DNA from: Mycobacterium alsense
Lineage (GTDB): Bacteria > Actinomycetota > Actinomycetes > Mycobacteriales > Mycobacteriaceae
Length of the DNA stretch: 64,000 nucleotides
Assembly: GCF_002086635.1 (NCBI RefSeq)
Contig: NZ_MVHD01000003.1
Span: forward strand, 184,978-248,977
Direction: 5' to 3'
This document shows, in pieces, positions 26,363 through 34,085 of the stretch. The notes under the pieces were generated by a model. It saw only the letters and a program-made list of their open reading frames with translations. It searched no databases and had not been told where the DNA came from. The position numbers were made by a program, and so were the translations under genes. Every line of letters starts with the position of its first letter. Positions within the stretch are counted from its first letter, which is position 1.

Positions 26363-28030
26363 GTGCTAACCCGTTTCGTGCGCATCCAATTGGCGATCTT
26401 CACGATCGTGGGCATCGTCGGTGTGGTCCTCATGGTGTTGTGGTACATCCAGGTGCCCACGCTGCTCGGCATCGGCAAGATGACGGTCAGGCTGGAACTG
26501 CCCGCCGCCGGGGGACTGTACCGCTTCAGCAACGTGACCTATCGCGGAGTGCAGATGGGTAAGGTGACCTCGATCGCCCTCACCCCCAACGGTGCCGAAG
26601 CCGTTATGCGGCTTGATACTTCGCCGAAAATCCCGGCGCACGACCTCGAAGCCAAGGTGCTCAGCGTGTCCGCGGTGGGCGAGTATTACGTGGATCTGCG
26701 GCCGAAAACCAATTCTGGGCCCTACCTCCACGACGGGGATAAGATCACCGCCGGTGCGCAGGATCTCCCGGTGCCGATCGGTCCCGTGCTCGACCAGACC
26801 AGTGCCCTGATCAACAGCATCCCCAAGGGCAAGCTCGGCACGCTGCTCGACGAGTCCTTCACGGCCTTCAACGGCGAAGGCTACGACTTCGGATCGCTGT
26901 TCGACTCTTCGGCCCGAGTCTCAGGGGACCTCAACGGCGCCGCCGACCGCACGCGCACCCTGACCGACGAGACCGGTCCCTTCCTGGATGCGCAGGCGCA
27001 GACGGCGGACTCGATCCGACTGTGGGCCAAGAGCCTTGCCGGAGTGACCGGGCAGCTGGCCCAAAACGATCCGCAGATCCGCACCCTGCTGCAACAGGGG
27101 CCGGGAGCGCTCGACGAGGCGTCCCGCCTGCTCGACCAGATCAAGCCGACGCTGCCCGTGCTGCTCGCCAACCTCACCACCGTGGGGCAGATCGGCGTCA
27201 CCTATCACGCCTCCCTAGAGCAGGTTTTGGTATTGCTGCCGCCGTTCACCGCGGCGATTCAGTCGTTCCTCGGCACGAAGGCGCCCGACGGGCTGGCCAA
27301 GGGCGCCTTCAACCTCATCGTCAGTGACCCGCCGGCGTGCACGGTGGGCTTCTTGCCGCCCAGCCAATGGCGTTCCCCGGCCGATACCCGTGTCGTCGAC
27401 ACACCGGACGGCCTGTACTGCAAGCTCCCGCAGGACTCACCCATCGGGGTGCGCGGCGCCCGCAACTACCCGTGTATGGGGCAGCCCGGAAAGCGCGCGC
27501 CGACCGTCGAAATATGCGAGAGCGACAAGCCATTCCAGCCGCTGGCCATGCGGCAGCACGTGTTCGGCACCTACCCGCTGGACCCCAACCTGATCGCCCA
27601 GGGCATCCCGCCGGACGACCGGATGAACTTCAACCGCGAAAGAATCTTCGGGCCGGTGGAGGGGACGCCGCTGCCCCCGGGAGCTGTCCCGCGGGGAACG
27701 CCACCGGCGCCACCGATACCCCCGGCGCCACTCAACCCGGCGATGATGGGCGCGGTGTCGCCGATAGCGCCCATCGACGTGCCTTCCCCCGCGAATGGCT
27801 CCCTCGCCAGTGCGACGGGCGGCGAGACACCGGGGGCGCCGCCGCCGGCGCCGTCGGTGGCGCCGAGCGCGTTCGGGCGCGATGCCGCCCAGCCGGGCCC
27901 GTCCGTAGGGGTTGCCCAGTACGACCCGCGCACGGGCACCTACGTCGCGCCGGACGGCCAGGTTTATCGCCAAGCCGACTTGGCCACGAACAAGGCGCCC
28001 AAAACGTGGAAGGACATGTTCGCCACGTAG
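26363..28030 (+). CDS. MceF-type protein
   Basis: A 555-aa Mce subunit, the last of the operon. The N-terminal anchor is at about 10-30, the MlaD domain contains GVQMGKVTSIALTPNG, and a long helical region is followed by a Pro/Ala-rich tail. The end, SVGVAQYDPRTGTYVAPDGQ, is a segment common to mycobacterial MceF proteins. The start is GTG immediately after the mceE TAG. No intrinsic terminator is visible in the 65 bases before the convergent secreted-protein gene. Confidence 0.92.
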   Translation: MLTRFVRIQLAIFTIVGIVGVVLMVLWYIQVPTLLGIGKMTVRLELPAAGGLYRFSNVTYRGVQMGKVTSIALTPNGAEAVMRLDTSPKIPAHDLEAKVLSVSAVGEYYVDLRPKTNSGPYLHDGDKITAGAQDLPVPIGPVLDQTSALINSIPKGKLGTLLDESFTAFNGEGYDFGSLFDSSARVSGDLNGAADRTRTLTDETGPFLDAQAQTADSIRLWAKSLAGVTGQLAQNDPQIRTLLQQGPGALDEASRLLDQIKPTLPVLLANLTTVGQIGVTYHASLEQVLVLLPPFTAAIQSFLGTKAPDGLAKGAFNLIVSDPPACTVGFLPPSQWRSPADTRVVDTPDGLYCKLPQDSPIGVRGARNYPCMGQPGKRAPTVEICESDKPFQPLAMRQHVFGTYPLDPNLIAQGIPPDDRMNFNRERIFGPVEGTPLPPGAVPRGTPPAPPIPPAPLNPAMMGAVSPIAPIDVPSPANGSLASATGGETPGAPPPAPSVAPSAFGRDAAQPGPSVGVAQYDPRTGTYVAPDGQVYRQADLATNKAPKTWKDMFAT

Positions 28031-28095
28031 AGCGCCGCGTCAGATCCGCGGGCCGACAAGGGCTTTGGAAGGTCTTTAAACGCGACGCGCCGGGG

Positions 28096-28611
28096 TCAGC
28101 CGATTTTGTCCAGCCGGAATGGCTGGTCGATATACAGCGGCAGGTTGGTCCCGCATGCGCCGGGCTGGCCCGTCGTGTGTTCCCGTCCGGCGAAAACCGT
28201 CGATCCGGCCAACTTTTCACCGGTCTCCGGGTCAGCGGGATAGAAGTGGATCCGTTCGTGACCGGTGTATGAGGTGCCGTCGGGGCAGGTGGTCCAGTTG
28301 GGGATGTCGCGACTGACGAACCAGGTGCTGCCGTCATGCATGTTGATCGGCGCGGACCAACCCGCGTCGCTGACCACCTGGCCGGTACAGTCCTGCGCGG
28401 TCACACACGACGTGGTGATGGTCCACGTCTCTCGCACCGTGGCCTCCCGGTGATACACGTCGTTCGTTCTGGCCCAGTCGCCGACCCACGTGGCCGTGTA
28501 TTTGCCGTTGATGGACGCATCGTAGGCCCGCGCCGAAGGGGCCGTGCCCACACCGGCGATTGCACCGGCGGCCACCAGTGCCGCACTCGCCGTCAAATTC
28601 ATCAAACGCAT
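28096..28611 (-). CDS. secreted protein, Mce-operon neighbour
   Basis: A 171-aa exported protein. The signal peptide runs MRLMNLTASAALVAAGAIAG to a probable cleavage after SARA (residue 29). The mature part contains cysteines (SCVTAQDC, TTCPDGT, PGACGT) that could form disulfides, and WTITTSCVTAQDCTG and WFVSRDIPNW stretches as in small secreted proteins near mce loci. AAGGAG lies about 8 bases before the ATG at 28,611; a longer upstream reading frame lacks a ribosome-binding site. It is convergent with mceF. Function unknown. Confidence 0.78.
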   Translation of the reverse strand: MRLMNLTASAALVAAGAIAGVGTAPSARAYDASINGKYTATWVGDWARTNDVYHREATVRETWTITTSCVTAQDCTGQVVSDAGWSAPINMHDGSTWFVSRDIPNWTTCPDGTSYTGHERIHFYPADPETGEKLAGSTVFAGREHTTGQPGACGTNLPLYIDQPFRLDKIG

Positions 28612-28720
28612 CGCGTGCTCCTTGACGCGCAACTGCCGCCAGTCGGAAATGCAGCTGAATTCACAGACTAACACCGCCTCCGCATAACACAATCTCGTTT
28701 AGCGCAAAGCCCACGGATGC

Positions 28721-29296
28721 TCACAACGCATCGAATTTTTCAATGAGCCAGTCACCGTTGACCTTTGTCAGCGCCACGCGAAGGCTGCTCGATGTCACCA
28801 CCGGTTCCGGCTTTTCCGTACTCGCGGTCTTCTGCCTGACGAAGACGAGTACGACGGCGGAATTCGGGTGCAGCTCCGAAACGGCGGCTTTGACAACGGT
28901 GGCGGACGTCGTGACATGGCCCCGCTGTGCCGACGGCCCGACGATCTGCTCGGCGAAGCGCTGGTAGTAGGCGAGATAGCCTTCGGTGAGCCGGGATTTG
29001 GCGTTGGCGAAATCGCGATTGAGGGTTTCCGGCGAGTAGGACAGCAGCGCCACCGCGCCCTCGCTTGCCGCTTGGACGGCTTGGTGCGCCACGGTGTTGT
29101 CGGTCTGCAGGTCCGGCCGGTACACGAAGTAGAAGTAGCCGGCCGCGTACCCGCACGCGCCAATAAGTAGCAGCGTCACCAGGATTGACCGCCACCGTGC
29201 CGCGCATCGACGCGCCCAGCGGCCGATCACACCGATGCGGCGCCGCCGTGCCGGGTCCTCGACCGTCTCGGCGGGCTGGGCGCTGTCGACCGTCAC
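28721..29296 (-). CDS. Mce-associated membrane protein (short type)
   Basis: A 191-aa single-pass protein: a basic N-terminus, a membrane helix at about 38-58, then a domain of about 130 residues on the outer face ending VALTKVNGDWLIEKFDAL. This is the Mas/MAM layout of proteins found next to mce operons, which have been linked to stabilising Mce transport (Mce4 and OmamA-type work). The GTG overlaps the stop of the upstream long-type gene in a GTGA junction. It is a clear paralogue of the product at 41,995-42,642. Confidence 0.87.
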   Translation of the reverse strand: MTVDSAQPAETVEDPARRRRIGVIGRWARRCAARWRSILVTLLLIGACGYAAGYFYFVYRPDLQTDNTVAHQAVQAASEGAVALLSYSPETLNRDFANAKSRLTEGYLAYYQRFAEQIVGPSAQRGHVTTSATVVKAAVSELHPNSAVVLVFVRQKTASTEKPEPVVTSSSLRVALTKVNGDWLIEKFDAL

Positions 29297-29979
29297 GGGA
29301 CGAACTCGACCCTGGAAACCTTTAATTGCCCGCCGTCTCTTTGGATGGAGACGACGGCCCGCAGGTTTCGTGTATCCGGTTTGGCGTCACCGGGTTTGGT
29401 GACCTCGGTCTTAGCCGCGACGAGCACCACCGCCGCATCCTGGGTCATGGATTGTACGGCCGCGGCCTGCACGGTCGCCTTGCTGCTGATTTTCGATTGC
29501 TCGATCGCCTTGACGAGATCCTCGGCGCCCATCAGGAAGCTGGCCTTGAATATCCCGGTGGTGTCATCGGCGAAGCGCTGCAAGTCTTCCCTCGCCCTGG
29601 CCGGATCGATCGACATCATCGCCACGATCCCGTTGCGCGCCGCCGCGGTGAATTCCGCAGTGCGCTGCCTTTGCTGTTCGACACCACGGTGATGCCAAAC
29701 CAGATAGCCGCTGCCGGCCAGCGAGGCGCAGATGACCACAACCGCGCCGGTCACGGCCAGGGCCTTGCGGCCCGGGCGGCGCGCTCGCCACCGGCGCGCT
29801 GGCGCGGTCTCTTTCTCGGTCTGACCACCACCGACTCGGGCGTGCCGGTCGGTTGACGCCGCCTCGGCCTGCCGCCGCAGCAGGTCCGCGCGGGCACGCG
29901 CGGCCTCGGCGCGTGCTTGCGCCTGCGCAAGTCCGCCCGAGACGTCGAGCGCCTCGGTTGGCAGCTCGCGTGGCGGCAT
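29293..29979 (-). CDS. Mce-associated membrane protein (long type)
   Basis: A 228-aa protein with an Ala/Arg-rich, probably coiled-coil N-terminus (16-42), a basic stretch, a membrane helix at about 73-95, and an outer domain ending RDGGQLKVSRVEFVP. The ending is nearly the same as in the protein at 41,060-41,998, so the two gene pairs arose by duplication. GGGAGG precedes the ATG. A promoter-like block shared with the other pair lies at 30,006-30,024. It is first in a two-gene run. Confidence 0.87.
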   Translation of the reverse strand: MPPRELPTEALDVSGGLAQAQARAEAARARADLLRRQAEAASTDRHARVGGGQTEKETAPARRWRARRPGRKALAVTGAVVVICASLAGSGYLVWHHRGVEQQRQRTAEFTAAARNGIVAMMSIDPARAREDLQRFADDTTGIFKASFLMGAEDLVKAIEQSKISSKATVQAAAVQSMTQDAAVVLVAAKTEVTKPGDAKPDTRNLRAVVSIQRDGGQLKVSRVEFVP

Positions 29980-30005
29980 GGATCACCTCCCCGTCCGCGG
30001 CCTAC

Positions 30006-30024
30006 AAGAGAGCCACATTATCAC
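30006..30024 (-). promoter_or_regulatory. promoter-like block shared by both Mce-associated gene pairs
   Basis: Read on the minus strand this is GTGATAATGTGGCTCTCTT. The block at 40,826 differs at one base of 19. GATAAT resembles a -10 element. It ends 26 bases before the ATG of the long-type Mce-associated gene. Confidence 0.5.
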
Positions 30025-30085
30025 TGCCAGACAGGGGCGTCGGCGCTGGTGATGGGCGCATCGGAGGTGCGTCTTCTCAAAGAGG

Positions 30086-30100
30086 GAGAATTCTATTCCC
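30086..30100. promoter_or_regulatory. GAGAAT-N3-ATTCCC operator-like site
   Basis: GAGAAT-TCT-ATTCCC matches the repeated palindrome at 11 of 12 half-site bases. It lies 31 bases upstream of the secreted-protein gene at 30,132 and about 105 bases from the divergent Mce-associated gene. Confidence 0.45.
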
Positions 30101-30131
30101 ACCAATGGGCCCGGTAATTTAAAGTATCCTC

Positions 30132-30548
30132 GTGCGATTCATCGTGGCAGCGGTCGCCGTATTTCTGAGCCTCTTTCAAGGCCTGGGTTTGCAGGCCGCG
30201 CCGCAAGCCGCCGCCGCGCCAACCATCTGCGACTACCCGGATTGCACGCCCGGCATCATGCCGCACCGCGTGCTCGGCGCGCCGTGTGACAACACCACCT
30301 ACTACGTGTTCGGCACTGCCGACTACTACGTGTCCTTCGCGACGCAGCCGGGGCGGCTGATGTTCTGCGGTTCGCCCAGAAGGTACGAGCCCCGCTGGTT
30401 CCGGTCGCCGCCGATGGTAGGCGTCAAGGACGAGGGCTCGTCGTGCTCGGACTATCCGGAGTACTACGTCGCGCAGGCGCCGGACGGCCTATTCCTGGTC
30501 TGCAATGCGCATGACGGCGTGCAGAACTGGGAGCGCGGCGACACCTAG
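30132..30548 (+). CDS. small secreted protein
   Basis: A 138-aa protein with a signal peptide (VRFIVAAVAVFLSLFQGLGL, cleavage probably after the Ala run near 29). The mature part has paired cysteines (CDYPDC, APCDN, FCGS, CSDY, VCNAH) and many Tyr and Trp residues. The start is GTG 30,132; no strong ribosome-binding site is visible. Upstream is a GAGAAT-type palindrome. I do not recognise the family beyond small mycobacterial exported proteins. Confidence 0.65.
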   Translation: MRFIVAAVAVFLSLFQGLGLQAAPQAAAAPTICDYPDCTPGIMPHRVLGAPCDNTTYYVFGTADYYVSFATQPGRLMFCGSPRRYEPRWFRSPPMVGVKDEGSSCSDYPEYYVAQAPDGLFLVCNAHDGVQNWERGDT

Positions 30549-30583
30549 CCGGCCGCTGGTCGACACCCGATCGCCGGCCGGAT

Positions 30584-30865
30584 TCACGGCCCCAGGAACG
30601 GTCTTTCGGGTTGATCCTGGAACGGGCTGGGTCCGTAGTAGTCGTTGGCGTGAATCGTGCCGTCCACATCGCGATGGTGCGCGTCGTGACAGGTCGTCGG
30701 ATCCCACTGGGGTCCCCACGCCGGATTGAACGGCAGTCCCGGGCACCAGTGGTATCCCACGAACGGGAATGGCGGATCGTCGGCGCGAGCGGTGCCGGCA
30801 CTCGCCAGTCCGAAACCGGTGGCGGCCATGATCGCTGCGGCAGCAAAACGCGCGGCTGTGTTCAT
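30584..30865 (-). CDS. small secreted protein
   Basis: A 93-aa exported protein. MNTAARFAAAAIMAATGFGL with TARA forms the signal peptide (cleavage near residue 28). The mature part holds YHWCPGLPFNPAWGPQWDPT followed by CHDAHHRD, a Cys/Trp pattern found in several small mycobacterial secreted proteins. Start ATG 30,865 gives the signal peptide directly; the longer frame adds a basic stretch that would spoil it. It is convergent with the gene at 30,132. Function unknown. Confidence 0.72.
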   Translation of the reverse strand: MNTAARFAAAAIMAATGFGLASAGTARADDPPFPFVGYHWCPGLPFNPAWGPQWDPTTCHDAHHRDVDGTIHANDYYGPSPFQDQPERPFLGP

Positions 30866-30915
30866 GGGAAAACCGTACCTGAGCCAGCGGCGAACCGGAC
30901 CAAAAAATTTGCGGC

Positions 30916-31497
30916 TCAATCGAGCCCGGCGATCAGCCGGCGGGTGATGCGCCCCAACTGGGAACGCAGGGCGTCGTCGTCGATGTCGGCCACGAGAGGC
31001 GACACCACCCCGACCGCGATCGCGCCCGACAGCACCGCCGCCGACACCCGCGCGTCCTCGGCGGTGTCATCGAGCAGCACGCCGTAGAGCCGCTGAATGA
31101 ATTGTTGGAAGGGCGCGTGCTCGCCCAACAGTCGCACGACGACGGGATCGAACTGCAGGGTGCTCGCCGCGCCGCGACGCTCGACGGCAACGTCGATGAC
31201 CCGGTCCAGCAGGACCTCCCGGGCCCTGCTCCGGTGGTCATCCGCCTCCGCCGCCTCGAGGGCCTCCTCGAGGCCCCCGAGCTCGCGCTCCGTGAGCGCG
31301 ATGACGATCTGCTCCTTGGTTTTGAACTGGTGGTAGACCGCGGCCTTGGTGACCCCGACGGCGTCGGCGATCATCTGCAGCGAGGTCCCGCCGACACCGT
31401 GTTCGGCGATGAGCTGCAGTGCGGCATCGAGGATGCGCGTCTGCGCGGCGCTTCGCGTGATGAAGCGAAATCGGCTCCTGGTCTGGGGGTCAACCAC
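30916..31497 (-). CDS. TetR-family transcriptional regulator
   Basis: A 193-aa TetR regulator with an N-terminal helix-turn-helix at about 38-58 (SLQMIADAVGVTKAAVYHQF) and a variable ligand domain. It starts at GTG 31,497, just 11 bases from a 14-bp palindrome. A second 16-bp palindrome and a half-site follow before the divergent operon at 31,605. It probably represses both itself and that four-gene membrane-protein operon. The ligand is unknown. Confidence 0.92.
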   Translation of the reverse strand: MVDPQTRSRFRFITRSAAQTRILDAALQLIAEHGVGGTSLQMIADAVGVTKAAVYHQFKTKEQIVIALTERELGGLEEALEAAEADDHRSRAREVLLDRVIDVAVERRGAASTLQFDPVVVRLLGEHAPFQQFIQRLYGVLLDDTAEDARVSAAVLSGAIAVGVVSPLVADIDDDALRSQLGRITRRLIAGLD

Positions 31498-31507
31498 ACC
31501 GGAAGCG

Positions 31508-31564
31508 TAGCCGATCGGCTATTGACCGCGGCTAGCCGATCGGCTAGTTTCGCTGACTAGCCGA
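31508..31564. promoter_or_regulatory. operator array of the divergent TetR
   Basis: Two perfect palindromes, TAGCCGATCGGCTA (31,508-31,521) and CTAGCCGATCGGCTAG (31,532-31,547), have centres about 25 bp apart. A half-site CTAGCCGA follows at 31,557-31,564. The array fills the gap between the TetR gene (minus) and the operon at 31,605 (plus), the classic place for an autoregulated TetR. Confidence 0.8.
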
Positions 31565-31604
31565 GCGCGAACCAGAGGGTCTGGCGCGGGGGAAGGAGTC
31601 AGCG

Positions 31605-32384
31605 ATGACCGACATCGGCGCGAACGACAGTTCAGGCCCCCCGCGAACCGCGTTGCGGCGCACCGACGGTGAACTGATCCTGCTATGGACACTGCCCGTG
31701 CTGCTGGCCATCTGGGTCGCCGGCTATTTCCTGTTCCCCGGCTTCAATCCGCCGATGTCGCCCGCGATGACCGCGGACCAGGTCGCCGCGTTCTATCGCG
31801 ATCCTTCCCATGCTCCCCAGATCCGCTACAGCATGATCCTCTTCAACTGGTTCGGCGTGTGCCTGGTCCCGATCCTGACGCTGATCGCGCTGCAGATCCG
31901 CAGGATGGCGCATCGCACACCGATCTTCTCCTACGCGATGCTGGGCTGCGCCGCCAGCGGCCCCACGCTTTTCCTCATCGCCGACGTCTGCTGGCTGCTG
32001 GCCGCCTTCCGCCCGGAACGGAGCCCGGAGCTGACTCAGCTGCTCAACGATTTCGCCTGGATCACCTTCACCATTCTGGTCCCCTATTTGATCGGACAAA
32101 GCGTGATCGTTGCCCTGGCAATCTATCTCGACGACCAGCCGCGGCCGATATTCGGCCACTGGGTGGCCCACTTCAACCTTCTCGTGGCGGCCGCGCTGGT
32201 GCCCGCGGCCTTCGTTGGACTGTCGCTGTCCGGGCCGTTGGCGTGGGATGGGGCGTTGTCGTTCTGGCTGAAGAACATCGCCATCGGCGTATGGATCGTC
32301 GTCATGGGGGTTGTGTTGAGCCGGGCCGTCTTTCGTGAGCGCGCCGAATGCCGGCTGGGCACCGAGGAACGGGTGGCTGCATGA
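31605..32384 (+). CDS. multi-pass membrane protein, tandem paralogue 1
   Basis: A 259-aa integral membrane protein with about seven hydrophobic helices (first near 25-45, last near 220-240). The segment RPERSPELTQLLNDFAWITF followed by YLIGQSVIVALAIYLDDQPRP and then GPLAWDGALSFWLKN aligns with the next gene's product, so the two are paralogues. I do not recognise a named family or catalytic residues. It is first in an operon with that paralogue and cytochrome oxidase subunit III-like and IV-like genes, behind TetR operators. GGGGGAAGGAG precedes the ATG. Confidence 0.75.
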   Translation: MTDIGANDSSGPPRTALRRTDGELILLWTLPVLLAIWVAGYFLFPGFNPPMSPAMTADQVAAFYRDPSHAPQIRYSMILFNWFGVCLVPILTLIALQIRRMAHRTPIFSYAMLGCAASGPTLFLIADVCWLLAAFRPERSPELTQLLNDFAWITFTILVPYLIGQSVIVALAIYLDDQPRPIFGHWVAHFNLLVAAALVPAAFVGLSLSGPLAWDGALSFWLKNIAIGVWIVVMGVVLSRAVFRERAECRLGTEERVAA

Positions 32385-33163
32385 ACCGCTCCAGCGGGCC
32401 GCTGCATCGGCGGATCGCCTGGCACGCGCGCAACAACCCCAAGCGCGAGCTGTGGCTGGCCTGGTGGACGCTTGTGGTCTTCTACAACATGTTCTTCCCG
32501 ATGTTCTTCGTTGTCGCGCGGGTCCAGCCGCCGCCGCAGCCCACCTGGGACCTGGCGACCCAGGTGCATTGGTTTGAGCAGCGCCATCTCGGGATACCTG
32601 TCGGCCTCGGCATCGTTTTCGCCATCGGCGGCATGAACGCGATCAACAACGCACTCATCGCGTATTCGATGCGACGGATGTCGGTCAGCCGCGCGTTCGC
32701 CTACTCGTATCTGATCATCTACTCGCTCAGCGCGATTCCCGGCCTGTACCTGCTCTGCATCGCACTGATCGTCGGGACCCTGCGACCAGAGCGGGACCCC
32801 GAAGCGATCGGTTGGCTGTACGACTTTGCCTTCCTGTCTTTCGATGGAACGATGGGAGTGTTCCTGATCGGCTCGCTGATCTGGATGGTCGCGATTCTGC
32901 TCGACAAGAATCGCGTGTTCCCCAAGTGGTTCGGCTATCTCAACCTGTGCAACGCGCTGACGGAAGTGGTCGTGGCGCCGTGCTGGATCTTCCGCCGTGG
33001 CGTGTTGGCGTGGAACGGGCAGATCGCTTGGTGGCTGGACATGGTCGTGTTCGGCATCTACCAGGTCACCTTCATCGTGATGCTGTTTCACATGATCCGT
33101 CGCGAGGATTTCGGCACCGGGCCGCTGCCCGACCTCGCACGGGGGAAGGCGGTTGCGCAGTGA
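32381..33163 (+). CDS. multi-pass membrane protein, tandem paralogue 2
   Basis: A 260-aa membrane protein with about seven helices. RPERDPEAIGWLYDFAFLSF, then FLIGSLIWMVAILLDKN and RGVLAWNGQIAWWLD, repeat the pattern of the upstream protein. A basic N-terminus (HARNNPKREL) is on the presumed cytoplasmic side. Its ATG overlaps the upstream stop and its TGA overlaps the next GTG, so all three products are probably made together. Role unknown; association with the oxidase-like subunits is inferred from the operon. Confidence 0.75.
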   Translation: MNRSSGPLHRRIAWHARNNPKRELWLAWWTLVVFYNMFFPMFFVVARVQPPPQPTWDLATQVHWFEQRHLGIPVGLGIVFAIGGMNAINNALIAYSMRRMSVSRAFAYSYLIIYSLSAIPGLYLLCIALIVGTLRPERDPEAIGWLYDFAFLSFDGTMGVFLIGSLIWMVAILLDKNRVFPKWFGYLNLCNALTEVVVAPCWIFRRGVLAWNGQIAWWLDMVVFGIYQVTFIVMLFHMIRREDFGTGPLPDLARGKAVAQ

Positions 33164-33783
33164 CCGACGTGGCCCAAAAGGGCCGTCGCGCCAAATTCGT
33201 GCCCGGGCAGCCCGACATGTGGGCCTTCGTGTTGTTCGAGACCCTGATTTTCACAGCGTATTTCGGCTTCTACCTGTTCTACCGCGCGCGCAACCCCGAG
33301 CTTTTCCTGCACTCACAGGCGCAACTCGACCTCCGCATCGGGGTTTTCAACACCCTTGTCTTGTTGCTGAGCTCCTGGTCGGTCGCGCGGTGTGTCCAGT
33401 CGGCCCGCGCGGGCGCCTTTCGCGCGGCGCTCCGCGACGTTGCCATCACTGCCGCGTTCGCCGCGGTTTTCTTGTTTTTCAAGGTATTCGAGTGGACCCG
33501 GCTGGTCCGGATGGGAAATGGGTTCGACAGCAACGACTTCTTCTCCTACTACTTCTTTCTCACCGGAATCCATTTCGTACACCTGCTGATCGGCTTCGTT
33601 GCGCTCGGTGTGATTGTGTACCGGCTTCGGGGCCCGGCCGGGCGGGAGCGAAAGTTCCAGCAAGGCAAGGAAAGCCGGGACAACCAGGAAAACCAGCAAA
33701 TCATTGAGACGTGTGCGACGTACTGGCACACCGTCGACTACCTCTGGGTGCTCATCTTCGCGCTGCTGTACGTGGTGAGGTGA
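33160..33783 (+). CDS. cytochrome c oxidase subunit III-like protein (NorE type)
   Basis: A 207-aa membrane protein of the heme-copper oxidase subunit III family. GQPDMWAFVLFETLIF starts the first helix, GVFNTLVLLLSSWSVA the second, GIHFVHLLIGFVALGV carries the family His pair, and TYWHTVDYLWVLIFALLYV ends the protein. No catalytic subunit I or II lies in the window, so it resembles NorE-like accessory proteins rather than part of the main aa3 oxidase. The start is GTG 33,160, overlapping the upstream stop. Confidence 0.85.
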   Translation: MTDVAQKGRRAKFVPGQPDMWAFVLFETLIFTAYFGFYLFYRARNPELFLHSQAQLDLRIGVFNTLVLLLSSWSVARCVQSARAGAFRAALRDVAITAAFAAVFLFFKVFEWTRLVRMGNGFDSNDFFSYYFFLTGIHFVHLLIGFVALGVIVYRLRGPAGRERKFQQGKESRDNQENQQIIETCATYWHTVDYLWVLIFALLYVVR

Positions 33784-34070
33784 CCGTGATCAAATTCAAC
33801 AAGAGGTTGCTCATCGTGTGGGCCGTGCTCGCGGCGCTCACGCTGGCCTATCTCTGGATAGACCACGCGGCGGACGGGTCCCTCCGGCCCAGTGCCGTGG
33901 TGACCTCGAGCGTCATCGTGATCGCAGTGATCAAGGTGCGCATCATTTTTCGCGAGTTCATGGAAGTCAGGCAGGCCCCGGCCCTTCTGTGCCGGCTGAC
34001 CGACGCCTGGGTGATACTCATCGCGGTGAGCCTGCTGGCCTGCTACTTCATCGGCTCGCAGATTCACTAA
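33780..34070 (+). CDS. cytochrome c oxidase subunit IV-like small membrane protein
   Basis: A protein of about 96 aa with three hydrophobic helices (about 10-28, 38-55 and 73-92). The order of segments, LIVWAVLAALTLAYLWIDH, then SSVIVIAVIKVRIIFREFM and WVILIAVSLLACYFIG, fits the bacterial oxidase subunit IV family. GTG 33,780 overlaps the subunit III-like stop (GTGA); GTG 33,786 is an alternative with GAGG just upstream. It ends the operon, 15 bases before the convergent P450 gene. Confidence 0.8.
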   Translation: MTVIKFNKRLLIVWAVLAALTLAYLWIDHAADGSLRPSAVVTSSVIVIAVIKVRIIFREFMEVRQAPALLCRLTDAWVILIAVSLLACYFIGSQIH

Positions 34071-34085
34071 GCGACCCGGAGGGTT

